A stretch of DNA of 64,000 nucleotides from Bacteroides sp. (lineage in GTDB: Bacteria; Bacteroidota; Bacteroidia; Bacteroidales; Bacteroidaceae). Below, one piece after another: positions 1 to 8,881 of the stretch. A program made the translations under genes and the position numbers. How positions within the stretch are numbered: the first letter of the stretch is position 1; each line of letters starts with the position of its first letter. The stretch is taken from assembly GCA_015060765.1 (NCBI GenBank), contig SUXW01000017.1:1-64000 (forward strand), in the 5' to 3' direction. The notes under the pieces are model-generated. The model saw only the letters and a program-made list of their open reading frames with translations. It was not told where the DNA came from and ran no database searches.

Positions 1-68
1 TTGCCACTTTGCATGTATTCGATGGCAATCTGACGCTTGAGACCTTTACTGAATTTTTGTCTACTCAT
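1..68 (-). CDS. Transposase N-terminus (IS3/IS911 OrfA-like), cut by window edge
   Basis: Reading the minus strand from ATG at 68-66 gives 22 codons that begin MSRQKFSKGLKRQIAIEYM and run off the window. The basic helix-forming start resembles the HTH_Tnp_1 segment of IS3/IS911-type OrfA transposases. Only the extreme N-terminus is visible, so the family is an inference and nothing can be said about whether the element is intact. Confidence 0.5.
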   Translation of the reverse strand, partial: MSRQKFSKGLKRQIAIEYMQSG

Positions 69-100
69 AACTCAAAATTTTAACAATTAAACTTGGTTAT

Positions 101-121
101 GAGTCAACCTATTTCAGTACA
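101..121 (-). mobile_element. Candidate insertion-sequence terminus
   Basis: About 53 bases upstream of the transposase start, the minus strand reads TGTACTGAAATAGGTTGACTC. It begins with TG as IS3-family ends do, and the distance to the start codon is normal for such elements. The opposite end is outside the window, so the inverted repeat and target duplication cannot be confirmed. Confidence 0.3.
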
Positions 122-156
122 AGACATAGGGACTAGAAAAATAATTCCTCAAATAC

Positions 157-188
157 TTGACAACCGCTATACCGATGTTGTATCTTTG
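157..188 (+). promoter_or_regulatory. Bacteroidetes-type promoter with no clear downstream gene
   Basis: A TTG at 157-159 is followed after 21 bases by TATCTTTG at 181-188, a full match to the TAnnTTTG -7 box. It points right, but the next gene on that side ends at 298 on the opposite strand. It could drive a short non-coding transcript through the hairpin at 204-260, or be a promoter left over from an insertion event. Confidence 0.45.
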
Positions 189-203
189 CCACATAACAAA
201 AAG

Positions 204-260
204 AAAACATCGTTTTACGTTGAAGAAAACTATGTTTTCCACCCCGCAAAACGATGTTTT
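204..260. repeat. Nested inverted repeat
   Basis: AAAACATCGTTTT (204-216) is perfectly inverted at 248-260 (AAAACGATGTTTT). Inside the loop lies a second small palindrome, GAAAAC-TAT-GTTTTC. The whole forms a 13-bp stem carrying an internal hairpin. It lies downstream of the lipoprotein gene that ends at 298 and may terminate it, or it may be an intergenic repeat element. Confidence 0.5.
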
Positions 261-297
261 ACTAAACCTAACTAAATCTATGATTCTATTAATTACT

Positions 298-2184
298 TTA
301 CTTTGCCACCTTCAGCAATTCTTCCTTCATCTTGGCTACGCCGGGGAAGCCGACCGACTTGTACTTGACATCGCCTGCCCGGTCGATAACCAGGTAAGTG
401 GGTACACCATCGATGCCGAAAGCCTTGCCCAGGTATTCCCATTGTTCAGCGGTAAGGTAGAAGTGCTCGCCATGAATGTCGGGAATCATATTCTCCCAAG
501 TAGCCTTGGGCGAAGTCTCGCCGGTGATGTAGATGTAGACAATGTCCTTGTCCTTCAGCGATTCCTTCATGGGCACCATTTCCTTGTTGGCCATGCGGCA
601 CGGTCCGCACCAGGTAGCCCAGAAGTCCACCAGGATAGGCTTTCCGCTGAACTTGCTGATGATGGATGCAAAGAGGTCTTCGTTGGCCACCTCGCCCGCC
701 TCGTTGATGCGGAATCCCGACTTCTTCTTGTTGGCTTCGATAGTGGCAAGGAACTTTTCGTTAGCCGCGCTGAGGTATTGCTGGCAGGCTTCGGGTAAGG
801 TCTTCATCTCTTCCTTCTGAGCCTCGGTCAAGGGTTGGAATTCGGTGAGGGTCCCGTATATCGAACGAACCTTTGCCATCTGCTTCAACAATCCGTCTCC
901 TACACCAAAATCTATATAATTTGCTACATTGACTATGGTTGGATATGAATTAGTCATGAAAGCCACAGAAGTATTCAAAAGTTGGTGTACCTCATCTGGC
1001 ACAACATGATATTTGGGTGGAAGTGAGTTCAGCATCTTCTGAACATATGCAACATATTCCTCGCGCGTGACATTACTATTAGCTTTCATATAAGCATCAG
1101 CATAACGGATATGCACATTCGACAAAGACGAAGCCATACGTGTAGCAGCTTCTACCAAGGCAAATTCCTTAGCTGGTTGACTCAAATCAGATTGTTCAAT
1201 AGCTTCTTTCGAAGCTTTCCAAATTTCAATTTCTGCGTTTTTGTAGCCTTCTGCCGAAGTATCCATCAAACCAGGAGTTTGTATATTATATAATACATCA
1301 TACAAAATAGAATTATTTTTTTTAAACTCTTGTACTAAGACCGATAAAGGACCGTTATAATATACTTGTTCTCCATAAGATGCCGCTTCCCAATGGAATT
1401 TAGATTTTAGACGAGAAGATTCACGAATATTGATGCATATATCAGTCGTTTTATTAGGTTCCGCAAAAATAGTAGTTCTATTTCTTGCATACTCAATGTC
1501 TACTTTTGTAAGTCCCAAAGCATCTATCATACAAGCAAAGCTACCATCCGGTTTCAATCGTATTTTCGAATTCTCACCCAAGATATAGCCTGTAAATGGA
1601 TTATATACCATGATAGTGATTTTGTCAGGCATTCCTTCTATATAATCCAGCACGTGTCCTTGAACAATAGCTTGTCCAAAAACTAACTTTTGTTGAAATA
1701 GCGAGACATTCTTATCTGCTTTAGATTCCTTAAAGCCTTTGGGAAACTGAAGTTTTGGAAGTTGGTTTCCTCTTAGCTGGATACCCCATATTTTCCAAGC
1801 GTTTTCATTTTGAGGATTTTCTGAGAAGTGTATATACTCGGCATCTCGTTTCAATGGAGGAAAGACTATTTGGAATTCGGTTACACCTGTCTCTGGCAAC
1901 ATGAATTCCTTGTCGAGTTCAATGCCTTTGCACATTTGTATGGAGTATGTATTTTCCTTATCGTCAATCAACGTACACGTTGAACCCAATTTTAACTGAG
2001 TTCCCGGCCGAAAACTTGCATAAATATCGAGCACCGTGCTAGAGTTAGTCAAAGTTACCTTACTTACTTCGAAAATGGGTGTATTCTTAGTTAGGAATAC
2101 CGGCTTGTCAATCACTCGGTTCTCGGAGGTGCAGCTCACCACGAGCATCAGCAAGCTCCACACATACAGACAAATGTTTTTCAT
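298..2184 (-). CDS. TlpA-like thioredoxin-domain lipoprotein
   Basis: The 628-residue product has a short leader ending LVVSC, a lipobox, so it is probably an outer-membrane or periplasmic lipoprotein. The middle is an uncharacterised alpha/beta region of the kind seen in Bacteroides TlpA/DUF4369-type proteins. The C-terminal 140 residues are a thioredoxin fold with the redox motif WCGPC (Cys526 and Cys529) and a cis-Pro segment, GVPTY. The family transfers reducing power to exported thiols; the substrate is unknown. An upstream in-frame ATG at 2238 would add 18 residues without leader character, so the ATG at 2184 preceding MKNICLY is preferred. It lies downstream of the M56/BlaI pair in the same direction, separated by a terminator-like hairpin. 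Confidence 0.8.
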   Translation of the reverse strand: MKNICLYVWSLLMLVVSCTSENRVIDKPVFLTKNTPIFEVSKVTLTNSSTVLDIYASFRPGTQLKLGSTCTLIDDKENTYSIQMCKGIELDKEFMLPETGVTEFQIVFPPLKRDAEYIHFSENPQNENAWKIWGIQLRGNQLPKLQFPKGFKESKADKNVSLFQQKLVFGQAIVQGHVLDYIEGMPDKITIMVYNPFTGYILGENSKIRLKPDGSFACMIDALGLTKVDIEYARNRTTIFAEPNKTTDICINIRESSRLKSKFHWEAASYGEQVYYNGPLSVLVQEFKKNNSILYDVLYNIQTPGLMDTSAEGYKNAEIEIWKASKEAIEQSDLSQPAKEFALVEAATRMASSLSNVHIRYADAYMKANSNVTREEYVAYVQKMLNSLPPKYHVVPDEVHQLLNTSVAFMTNSYPTIVNVANYIDFGVGDGLLKQMAKVRSIYGTLTEFQPLTEAQKEEMKTLPEACQQYLSAANEKFLATIEANKKKSGFRINEAGEVANEDLFASIISKFSGKPILVDFWATWCGPCRMANKEMVPMKESLKDKDIVYIYITGETSPKATWENMIPDIHGEHFYLTAEQWEYLGKAFGIDGVPTYLVIDRAGDVKYKSVGFPGVAKMKEELLKVAK

Positions 2185-2221
2185 GACAAATGTATAATAT
2201 TCTATATTTTGCGAATATACG

Positions 2222-2267
2222 TATCCCCTACTCACCATCCAAACATTTTAATAGTAGGTAGGGGATA
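2222..2267 (-). terminator. Stem-loop between M56 gene and lipoprotein gene
   Basis: TATCCCCTAC at 2222-2231 pairs perfectly with GTAGGGGATA at 2258-2267, giving a 10-bp stem with a 26-base loop. It lies just past the stop of the M56 gene. There is no long T run, so it may attenuate or process the transcript rather than end it. Confidence 0.4.
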
Positions 2268-2274
2268 TTTAGAA

Positions 2275-4287
2275 TTATTTATTCTTTTTGGTAGTCACAA
2301 GTATCACCCCATTCTTGCCCAGCTCACCAAACTTTTCAATGCCTGTTTTGTCCTTCAGGACCGAAATGCTTTCGATGTCCACCGGATTGAGGGTAGACAA
2401 AACTTCCGAACCATAGCCCTTGAATTCTCCATCCACAACGACAATAGGCTTTTTGTCAGGATTTTCACCTCTGAGGACAATACCATTTTTTACCAACGGA
2501 TTGGTTTCACCTTCTTCCAGCTTTTCATAATTTATACGTGTAACATACCCTTTCCGAAGATAATCTTTCACTTCGGTAACAGTTCCCATCTCCATGTCCT
2601 TGTCAACCTTGAGGTTTACAACAGACACTTGTGGTTCCTGTTGCTTTTGCAAGCGGAACATCACCGGCATGGTGTACTTCACGGCTACGGCTTTGCCACG
2701 TTGCTTGCCCGGGTTCCACTTGGGCATCAAGCCTATCACACGGACGGCTTCGGCATCGAGTTCGGGAGATACGCTACGCACCACTTGGGCATCCTTGATG
2801 GAGCCATCCCTATCCACCACAAACTGAACAATGACACGACCCTCAATCTTGGCTTGTTGGGCGGCCACGGGGTACTTCATGTTCTTGGCAAGGAACATCA
2901 TGCATTCATTCATACCACCGGGGAAACTCGGCATTTCTTCCACCACCTGGAAGACGACTTGTTCTTCGTCGGCCTTAAGAGCAGGCGTTTCTTCTTCCTT
3001 CTTCACACTTGTCACTTGTATCACCCCATCATCTTGCGGGGCATACCCCACAATAACCATTTCTTCCAGGTTCTGTACCTCTTCCTTCATGCTGATAACC
3101 ATCGATTCAGAACCACCCTTGGGCACAATGACCGATTGAGTTTGCAAGCCAATGAAAGAAACCACCAACACATCACCTTCGTTGGCCTCGATAGAGAACT
3201 TGCCATCGATGGCCAAAGTACCGTTTGTAGTACCTCTGATAATGATACTGGCACCAGTAACGGGTTTCCCATTCTTCTCTTCGATAACCTTACCGGCCAC
3301 CTTCACCTTCTTTGGGGAAAGATTTTCCACACTTTTTTCGCCATCGGCTTTCATAATTGAAGCCAAATCGCTAACTTTGACACTTGAAATCTCCTCGAAC
3401 GAGTTGGAGACTTCGGGACGGGCAAATGCCGCTACAGAAGCAGCCGCCAACGGAAGTATATACAGATACTTCAAGCGTGCCCACGGATTTGATTTTTTCT
3501 TGATCATCATAGTGATTCGCTTTTTAAGTGAACTGTGATTCAGGTTGTTGGCCATAGAGTAGAGCCTTGTGCCAACAGCCTTTTTAATTAATAATAGTTG
3601 ATATCTTTTTGCATCGATGCCTTGATTGATAACCCACTCGTCGGCTTCGTACTCGTGGATGTTCTGAAGTTCCTGCTTCAAGAGCCATGCCGCAGGGTTG
3701 AACCATTGGAAAAATACACATACATCGGCCAGGAGCAAATCCCATGAATGAAGATGATGAATGTGTGCGCGCTCGTGTGTAAGAATGGCTTCTCCTCCCT
3801 CCTCGCAATCTTTCTTGGAAAGGACGATGAACTTCATCCAACTGAAAGGCGCTATTTCCTTTTCGTGAACAAACAAGTAAATGCCGTCCTCCAAGCATTC
3901 CTTTTTGCATCCATCCAGCAACCCGAACATGCGGGCCAACGACCACAGAGTGCGAACCAAGAAAAACACAATACCTATCAGGTAGACCAACAACAGCACT
4001 TCCTTCCATCCCCACGACAAAACAGTCTCGGCCTCCGCCACCTCGCTCGTCTGCAATTCGGACATCAAAAGCATCTCTTCCCAAGAGAGGAACTGACGGT
4101 TGATTTCGTTTACTCCTTCACTACCCACTTCGATGAGCGGAACCACACACGAAAGCACCAACAAGCACAAAAGGGCTACCCGATTGAATCGGTGAAAGGT
4201 TTCCCTACTCAGCAACAACCGATAGAACAAGTAAAACAAGGCCAGACAAAAAGCAGACTTCAAAATGTACACAAAAAATGTTCCCAT
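2275..4287 (-). CDS. BlaR1-like M56 metallopeptidase fused to carboxypeptidase-regulatory, TonB-C and plug-like domains
   Basis: The 670-residue membrane protein starts with several transmembrane helices. A zinc-peptidase motif HERAH (His171, Glu172, His175) follows, with a downstream Glu-rich helix, EYEADEW, which identifies the M56/BlaR1 family. After a last transmembrane stretch near LPLAAASVAAF come a CarboxypepD_reg-like beta domain (VAGKVIEEKNGKPVTGASI), a TonB C-terminal domain (PSFPGGMNECMMFL to MPVMFRL) and a tail resembling a TonB-receptor plug (SISVLKDKTGIEKFGELGKNGVILVTT). M56 proteins sense an envelope signal and cleave a BlaI-type repressor. The repressor gene lies immediately upstream with 21 bases between, so the two form a sensor-repressor operon. 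The signal is unknown; a beta-lactam role is not implied. Confidence 0.85.
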   Translation of the reverse strand: MGTFFVYILKSAFCLALFYLFYRLLLSRETFHRFNRVALLCLLVLSCVVPLIEVGSEGVNEINRQFLSWEEMLLMSELQTSEVAEAETVLSWGWKEVLLLVYLIGIVFFLVRTLWSLARMFGLLDGCKKECLEDGIYLFVHEKEIAPFSWMKFIVLSKKDCEEGGEAILTHERAHIHHLHSWDLLLADVCVFFQWFNPAAWLLKQELQNIHEYEADEWVINQGIDAKRYQLLLIKKAVGTRLYSMANNLNHSSLKKRITMMIKKKSNPWARLKYLYILPLAAASVAAFARPEVSNSFEEISSVKVSDLASIMKADGEKSVENLSPKKVKVAGKVIEEKNGKPVTGASIIIRGTTNGTLAIDGKFSIEANEGDVLVVSFIGLQTQSVIVPKGGSESMVISMKEEVQNLEEMVIVGYAPQDDGVIQVTSVKKEEETPALKADEEQVVFQVVEEMPSFPGGMNECMMFLAKNMKYPVAAQQAKIEGRVIVQFVVDRDGSIKDAQVVRSVSPELDAEAVRVIGLMPKWNPGKQRGKAVAVKYTMPVMFRLQKQQEPQVSVVNLKVDKDMEMGTVTEVKDYLRKGYVTRINYEKLEEGETNPLVKNGIVLRGENPDKKPIVVVDGEFKGYGSEVLSTLNPVDIESISVLKDKTGIEKFGELGKNGVILVTTKKNK

Positions 4288-4308
4288 GGTAGATTGATTG
4301 TTTGGTTC

Positions 4309-4671
4309 TTATTTCTTGTTGGCTTTCTCCACCTCGCGAATCAATTCCTTCAACTCGTCCAACGAAATCTCTTCCTGCTTTACAAGGGACGACACCACAC
4401 CCAAATACGAATTGTTGAAATACTTGCTGATAACACCTTTCAGTGTCTTGCTTTTGAACTCATCGCGACTCATCGTTGCGTAATACTGATGAGAACCTCC
4501 GTATACCTTATGAGCCACATACCCCTGCTTTTCCAACCCGCGGACAAAGGTAGAGACGGTATTGAAATGAAGCGGTTCCTCCATCTGTTCCAGCATGTCG
4601 CTCACAAACATCGGTCCGTTTTTCCACAACAATTCCATCACCATTTCTTCTCTTGCACTGAATGTTTTCAT
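4309..4671 (-). CDS. BlaI/MecI/CopY-family repressor
   Basis: The 120-residue protein begins MKTFSAREEMVMELLWKNG and continues with a winged-helix segment (FNTVSTFVRGLEKQGYVAHK), the classic BlaI DNA-binding domain. The C-terminal dimerisation helices carry the site normally cut by the partner peptidase. It is the first gene of a two-gene operon with the M56 protein. By family analogy it represses its own operon until the peptidase inactivates it. The length matches the family norm. Confidence 0.9.
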   Translation of the reverse strand: MKTFSAREEMVMELLWKNGPMFVSDMLEQMEEPLHFNTVSTFVRGLEKQGYVAHKVYGGSHQYYATMSRDEFKSKTLKGVISKYFNNSYLGVVSSLVKQEEISLDELKELIREVEKANKK

Positions 4672-4719
4672 ACGTCAATCATTTGTTCTGTGCAAATAAA
4701 CGAAATGTTTTAGTTATAA

Positions 4720-4736
4720 AACGAATTCTTTTCGTT
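4720..4736. promoter_or_regulatory. Candidate BlaI operator
   Basis: AACGAA-TTCTT-TTCGTT is a perfect 6-bp inverted repeat with a 5-base spacer, about 50 bases upstream of the BlaI-type start. A further AACGAA half-site occurs at 4699-4704 next to the -7-like TTTATTTG. Position and symmetry suit an autoregulatory operator, but the sequence differs from the TACA/TGTA operators of Gram-positive BlaI. Confidence 0.35.
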
Positions 4737-4815
4737 AAATAAAACTAAAGGGTATAGTTTTACTTGGTTAATAACATTATCAAGTAGTAGCGAAGCAATA
4801 ACGGGGAGCATCAAC

Positions 4816-4847
4816 AAAAAAAAGAGAACACTAAAAGCATTCTCTTT
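4816..4847 (-). terminator. Terminator after the tRNA pair
   Basis: On the minus strand, AAAGAGAA (4847-4840) pairs with TTCTCTTT (4828-4821) and runs into eight T residues. It follows the second tRNA(CAT) gene by a few bases. Confidence 0.65.
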
Positions 4848-4852
4848 CTTTG

Positions 4853-4926
4853 TAGCGGGACCCGGGATTGAACCGGGGACCTCATGATTATGAATCATGC
4901 GCTCTAACCAGCTGAGCTATCCCGCC
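4853..4926 (-). tRNA. tRNA(CAT), Met or Ile2, second copy of tandem pair
   Basis: The 74-base cloverleaf has acceptor arm GGCGGGA/TCCCGCT with a G-U first pair, D stem GCTC/GAGC, anticodon stem CATGA/TCATG around loop TTCATAA, and T arm CCCGG-TTCAATC-CCGGG. The anticodon is CAT and CCA is not encoded. It lacks the three G-C anticodon-stem pairs of an initiator tRNA, so it is elongator Met or, if C34 is lysidinylated, tRNA-Ile2. It is identical to the copy at 4986. Confidence 0.93.
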
Positions 4927-4985
4927 ATCTTCCAATAAAAATACCGCCAGGCGTGGAAGCCACCCAACGGCAAACTCTTTCTTTG

Positions 4986-5059
4986 TAGCGGGACCCGGGA
5001 TTGAACCGGGGACCTCATGATTATGAATCATGCGCTCTAACCAGCTGAGCTATCCCGCC
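4986..5059 (-). tRNA. tRNA(CAT), Met or Ile2, first copy of tandem pair
   Basis: This is the same 74-base sequence as the copy at 4853. The two are separated by 59 bases and are probably transcribed together from the promoter at 5081-5111. Identical tandem tRNA genes usually reflect a recent duplication. Confidence 0.93.
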
Positions 5060-5080
5060 ATCATTTCTGAATTGCGGGTG

Positions 5081-5111
5081 CAAAGATAGAATGTTATTTT
5101 CAAATTTACAA
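5081..5111 (-). promoter_or_regulatory. Promoter of the tRNA pair
   Basis: On the minus strand, TTG (5111-5109), a 20-base spacer and TATCTTTG (5088-5081) match the Bacteroidetes consensus. It lies 21 bases upstream of the first tRNA. Confidence 0.7.
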
Positions 5112-5218
5112 GTTATCGGCCAACTTTTTATGTTACATTCATTGAATTTTATTGGCATAATATTAGGGTAATACAAAAAAAATGCCTTATTTTGGCACCT
5201 GAACTTAAATAATGATAC

Positions 5219-5605
5219 ATGGAAAAAGAAAAAATACGCATGGAATACATGCTCAAAGCAGGTTCGCCTAATATTGTATGGTCTATTATCAGTACACCAA
5301 CAGGATTGGAGACCTGGTTTGCCGACAAAGTTTCCGTAAAAGATAAGACCTACACCTTCCAATGGGGGAAAACCGAAAAAAGAGAAGCCGAAGTAACTAA
5401 TATACGTAGCAACAGTTTCATACGTTTCCATTGGTTGGACGACGAAGAAAAACGAAGCTACTTCGAATTGAGACTTATCTACAACGAATTGACCGAAGAC
5501 ATGATGCTCGAAGTAACCGACTGGGCTGAGCCCGATGAAATAGAAGACATGAGGGGGCTTTGGGATTCGGAAATAGAGAAAATGAAGAGGGTCAGCGGAC
5601 TATAA
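5219..5605 (+). CDS. START-like (SRPBCC/AHSA1-type) domain protein
   Basis: The 128-residue cytoplasmic protein has no leader. Its layout is that of a helix-grip START/AHSA1-like domain: an early strand and helix with IVWSIISTPTGLETWFADKV, central beta strands (TYTFQWGKTEKREAEV), and a C-terminal helix ending DSEIEKMKRVSGL. Bacteroidetes carry a conserved single-domain START-like protein of this length; its ligand is unknown. It stands alone before the LptF/G-RibBA cluster. Confidence 0.75.
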   Translation: MEKEKIRMEYMLKAGSPNIVWSIISTPTGLETWFADKVSVKDKTYTFQWGKTEKREAEVTNIRSNSFIRFHWLDDEEKRSYFELRLIYNELTEDMMLEVTDWAEPDEIEDMRGLWDSEIEKMKRVSGL

Positions 5606-5651
5606 TTATAAAAAATAGTCAAAATATACCGCTGCTCTGCATTTTTTATGC

Positions 5652-5659
5652 TACTTTTG
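5652..5659 (+). promoter_or_regulatory. -7 box upstream of the LptF/G permease
   Basis: TACTTTTG matches TAnnTTTG and lies 28 bases before the ATG at 5688. A convincing TTG at -33 is not visible. Confidence 0.45.
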
Positions 5660-5687
5660 TACCTTAATTGTTGTACAAGAAGAAAGC

Positions 5688-7589
5688 ATGCTACGCATAA
5701 AGAAATTAGATTTATTTGTCCTTAAGAGTTTCCTACTACTCTTTGCCGGTACATTTTTCATCTGCCTCTTCATCTTCATGATGCAGTTCTTGTGGAGATA
5801 TGTAGACGAACTAGTCGGCAAAGGGTTGGAGATGAGCGTTTTGGCGCAATTTTTCTTCTACTCGGGACTAACTCTGATTCCATTGTCACTACCATTGGCC
5901 ATTCTATTGGCCGCCCTGATGACTTTTGGGAATTTTGGAGAGCGCTTCGAATTGTTGTCCATGAAAGCGGCCGGCATCCCTTTGTTGCGCATCATACGAC
6001 CGCTTATCATTTTCTGCTTTTTCCTCAGTTGCATATCATTCTATTTCCAAAACGTAATAGCGCCCAAAGCACAACAACAATTGTGGACGCTACTCGTTTC
6101 CATGAAGCAGACTTCTCCGGAGCTGGATATTCCCGAAGGAGTGTTCTATGACGAAATAGACGGATACAACATCTATATCAAGAGCAAAGACCGGGAGACC
6201 GGTATCATGAAGGAAGTGCTTATCTACAATTTCTCCGACGGATTCGAAAATGCACACATCATCTTCGCCTCCGAAGGGAAAATGGAAATGACGGCCGATA
6301 AGCAACACCTTCAATTACATTTATACGAAGGAGAGCAATTCGAAAATCTGAAATCGCAAACCATCTCTTCAAAGAATGTGCCCTACCGAAGGGAGACTTT
6401 CCGTGAAAAGCATATCATCATCGAATTTGATAGCGGATTCAACATGATTGACGGTAGTTTCCTTAGCGAACGTTCGGATAGCAAGAACATGAAGGAAATC
6501 AGTCATTCTATCGACTCACTGAGTCTGAAAGCGGATAGTATAGGACGTTCCATCTACGACAACGCCCGACAAACAGCTTATCAAAAGGTCAAATACTCCA
6601 AACAAGATTCCACCCGACTGGCCGAAGGTAAAATTGCCGGAGTCATCAACATCGATAGTTTGTATCGGGCCTATTCTCTTTCCGAAAAGGAAAAGGCACT
6701 TAAAAACGCAACCGAACGAGTTACTTCTTTAAGTACCGATTGGAATGTAAAAAGTCTGCAAATCGTCGAAACCGACAAAAATATCCGGAAGCATGAAGCC
6801 GATTGGCACAAGAAAATCACCTTGTCACTCAGTTGTCTGATCTTCTTCTTCATCGGTGCTCCACTGGGTGCCATCATCCGTAAAGGTGGATTGGGATTGC
6901 CGGTCGTTATTTCCGTCATCATATTTGTACTTTACTATATCATAGATTCCGGTGCTACCCGTGTCGCCAAAAGTGGAGAGATGAACATGGTATTAGGAGT
7001 ATGGATGAGTACGTTGGTGCTGGCCCCTATCGGCGCTTTCTTCACCTACAAATCCAACAAGGATTCGGTGGTCTTCAACCTGGAAGCATACCTAAACTTC
7101 TTCCGTTGGCTGCTCTGCCTCCGTACGTCCCGCCATGTATCCAAGAAGGAGGTCATCATTGAAGATCCTAACTATCCACGCATTGACAACGATTTGGATG
7201 AACTGAACAATCAATGCGAAACCTATCTGGGAAATCATTCCTTAACCACACTTCCTAATTATTATAAGGTATTCACCAACGACGGACACGACAATGTCAT
7301 CGCATCTATCAGTGAAAAGTTGGAAGAATTGGTGGAAGAATTGTCGAACAGTAAGGATCAGGCTATACTGAATACCCTGAACAATTACCCTATCTTGTCG
7401 ACCAATGCCCATAAGAGTCCTTTCAACGAACGATGGATGAACATCTTGGCAGGAATTATCATACCTATCGGCATATTCTATTACATCCGCATCTGGCATT
7501 TCAGCAAAAGACTGGACAAGGATTTAAGAAGTGTCATTAAATACAATAAAGAGATACAAGAAAGAATAAAAGAACAAGCCACTATATAA
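5688..7589 (+). CDS. LptF/LptG-family permease (YjgP/YjgQ)
   Basis: The 633-residue inner-membrane protein begins with the family signature [24 protein letters not shown] and has three N-terminal transmembrane helices. A periplasmic beta-jellyroll-like region follows (about 110-370), then further helices ([26 protein letters not shown]). LptF/G form the transmembrane pair of the ABC machine that extracts lipopolysaccharide from the inner membrane. It is longer than the roughly 360 residues of E. coli LptF because of a C-terminal cytoplasmic extension with a late extra helix ([18 protein letters not shown]); such extensions are common in Bacteroidetes. It overlaps transcriptionally with ribBA, only 5 bases downstream. 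Confidence 0.9.
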   Translation: MLRIKKLDLFVLKSFLLLFAGTFFICLFIFMMQFLWRYVDELVGKGLEMSVLAQFFFYSGLTLIPLSLPLAILLAALMTFGNFGERFELLSMKAAGIPLLRIIRPLIIFCFFLSCISFYFQNVIAPKAQQQLWTLLVSMKQTSPELDIPEGVFYDEIDGYNIYIKSKDRETGIMKEVLIYNFSDGFENAHIIFASEGKMEMTADKQHLQLHLYEGEQFENLKSQTISSKNVPYRRETFREKHIIIEFDSGFNMIDGSFLSERSDSKNMKEISHSIDSLSLKADSIGRSIYDNARQTAYQKVKYSKQDSTRLAEGKIAGVINIDSLYRAYSLSEKEKALKNATERVTSLSTDWNVKSLQIVETDKNIRKHEADWHKKITLSLSCLIFFFIGAPLGAIIRKGGLGLPVVISVIIFVLYYIIDSGATRVAKSGEMNMVLGVWMSTLVLAPIGAFFTYKSNKDSVVFNLEAYLNFFRWLLCLRTSRHVSKKEVIIEDPNYPRIDNDLDELNNQCETYLGNHSLTTLPNYYKVFTNDGHDNVIASISEKLEELVEELSNSKDQAILNTLNNYPILSTNAHKSPFNERWMNILAGIIIPIGIFYYIRIWHFSKRLDKDLRSVIKYNKEIQERIKEQATI

Positions 7590-7594
7590 AGATT

Positions 7595-8809
7595 ATGGAA
7601 AATTTCAAATTGAATACAATCGAAGAGGCCATAGCCGACTTCCGCGAAGGCAAATTTGTCATCGTTGTCGACGATGAAGACCGCGAAAATGAAGGTGACT
7701 TTATTATTGCCGCAGAAAAGATAACCCCCGAAAAAGTGAACTTCATGTTGAAGGAAGGACGGGGATTGTTGTGCGCACCTATCACCATGCAACGGTGTAT
7801 AGAACTTGAACTCGACAAGCAGGTAAGCAACAATACCTCTATATTAGGCACCCCCTTTACCGTCAGCATCGATAAATTGGAAGGATGCGCCACCGGTGTA
7901 TCGGCACACGACCGCGCCGCTACCATCCAAGCCTTGGCCGATCCGACCTCTACCGCCGCCACCTTTGGACGTCCCGGGCATGTCAACCCCCTTTACGCAC
8001 AAGACAAAGGGGTATTGAAACGTGCCGGACACACCGAAGCCGCCATCGACATGGCCCGATTGGCTGGTTTGCAACCTGCCGCCGCCTTGATCGAAATCAT
8101 GAACGAAGACGGTACCATGGCACGCTTGCCGCAACTGGTAGAAAGAGCCAAAGAATGGAACATGAAGATTATATCCATACGCGACCTGATAGCCTACCGA
8201 CTCACACAAGAGTCTTTGGTTGAGAAAGGTGTGGAAGTGGATATGCCGACCGAATACGGACATTTCCGCCTCATCCCCTTCCGTCAGAAAAGCAACGGAT
8301 TGGAACACATAGCCATCATCAAGGGAGAAATCCAACCCGATGAAGCCGTATTGGTTCGCGTACATTCTTCGTGCATTACCGGCGACATTTTCGGTTCCAA
8401 ACGGTGCGATTGCGGAGACCAGCTACACAAAGCCCTTCAGATGATTGAAAAAGAAGGTAAAGGTGCCGTTGTATACTTGAATCAAGAAGGTAGAGGCATC
8501 GGATTGATGGAAAAGATCAAAGCCTACAAACTTCAAGAAGACGGCATGGATACCGTAGATGCCAACATTCATTTGGGGCACCAAGCCGATGAACGCGATT
8601 ACGGGATAGGAGCTGAAATCCTCCGTAGCATTGGAGTTACCCAAATGCGCCTAATAACCAACAACCCCATCAAGCGCGTGGGATTGGAATCATACGGTCT
8701 TTCGGTAGTGGAGAACGTGGGTATCGAAATTACACCCAACCAGTACAATGAACGCTATTTGAAAACAAAAAAGGACAGAATGGGGCACAATTTGCACTTC
8801 AATAAGTGA
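7595..8809 (+). CDS. ribBA: RibBA: 3,4-dihydroxy-2-butanone-4-phosphate synthase / GTP cyclohydrolase II
   Basis: The 404-residue bifunctional enzyme makes both riboflavin precursors. Residues 1-200 are the DHBP synthase, with the acidic metal-binding loop [10 protein letters not shown] (26-35) and the GRPGHVNPL region. Residues 205-404 are GTP cyclohydrolase II, with zinc-ligand cysteines in [15 protein letters not shown] and the motif [10 protein letters not shown]. Both active sites look intact. It follows the LptF/G gene by 5 bases and is very likely cotranscribed with it. Confidence 0.97.
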   Translation: MENFKLNTIEEAIADFREGKFVIVVDDEDRENEGDFIIAAEKITPEKVNFMLKEGRGLLCAPITMQRCIELELDKQVSNNTSILGTPFTVSIDKLEGCATGVSAHDRAATIQALADPTSTAATFGRPGHVNPLYAQDKGVLKRAGHTEAAIDMARLAGLQPAAALIEIMNEDGTMARLPQLVERAKEWNMKIISIRDLIAYRLTQESLVEKGVEVDMPTEYGHFRLIPFRQKSNGLEHIAIIKGEIQPDEAVLVRVHSSCITGDIFGSKRCDCGDQLHKALQMIEKEGKGAVVYLNQEGRGIGLMEKIKAYKLQEDGMDTVDANIHLGHQADERDYGIGAEILRSIGVTQMRLITNNPIKRVGLESYGLSVVENVGIEITPNQYNERYLKTKKDRMGHNLHFNK

Positions 8810-8881
8810 TTTTACTTTCATATTTCAAATATTATTGCTTATTTTGCAGACAAATTAATATAATTAATAAAAATAACAGCT

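Noticed and set aside
93-275. 60-codon frame near the left edge
   Set aside because: It runs through the IS end and the nested hairpin and has no domain or leader, so it was not called as a gene.
2187-2194. TACATTTG before the TlpA-like lipoprotein
   Set aside because: It matches the -7 consensus but ends only two bases before the ATG, so the transcript would start inside the gene. No -33 element was seen.
2275-4671. Beta-lactam resistance module
   Set aside because: The BlaR1/BlaI-like pair has no beta-lactamase or PBP2a gene nearby, and the sensor carries TonB-related domains, so resistance was not claimed.
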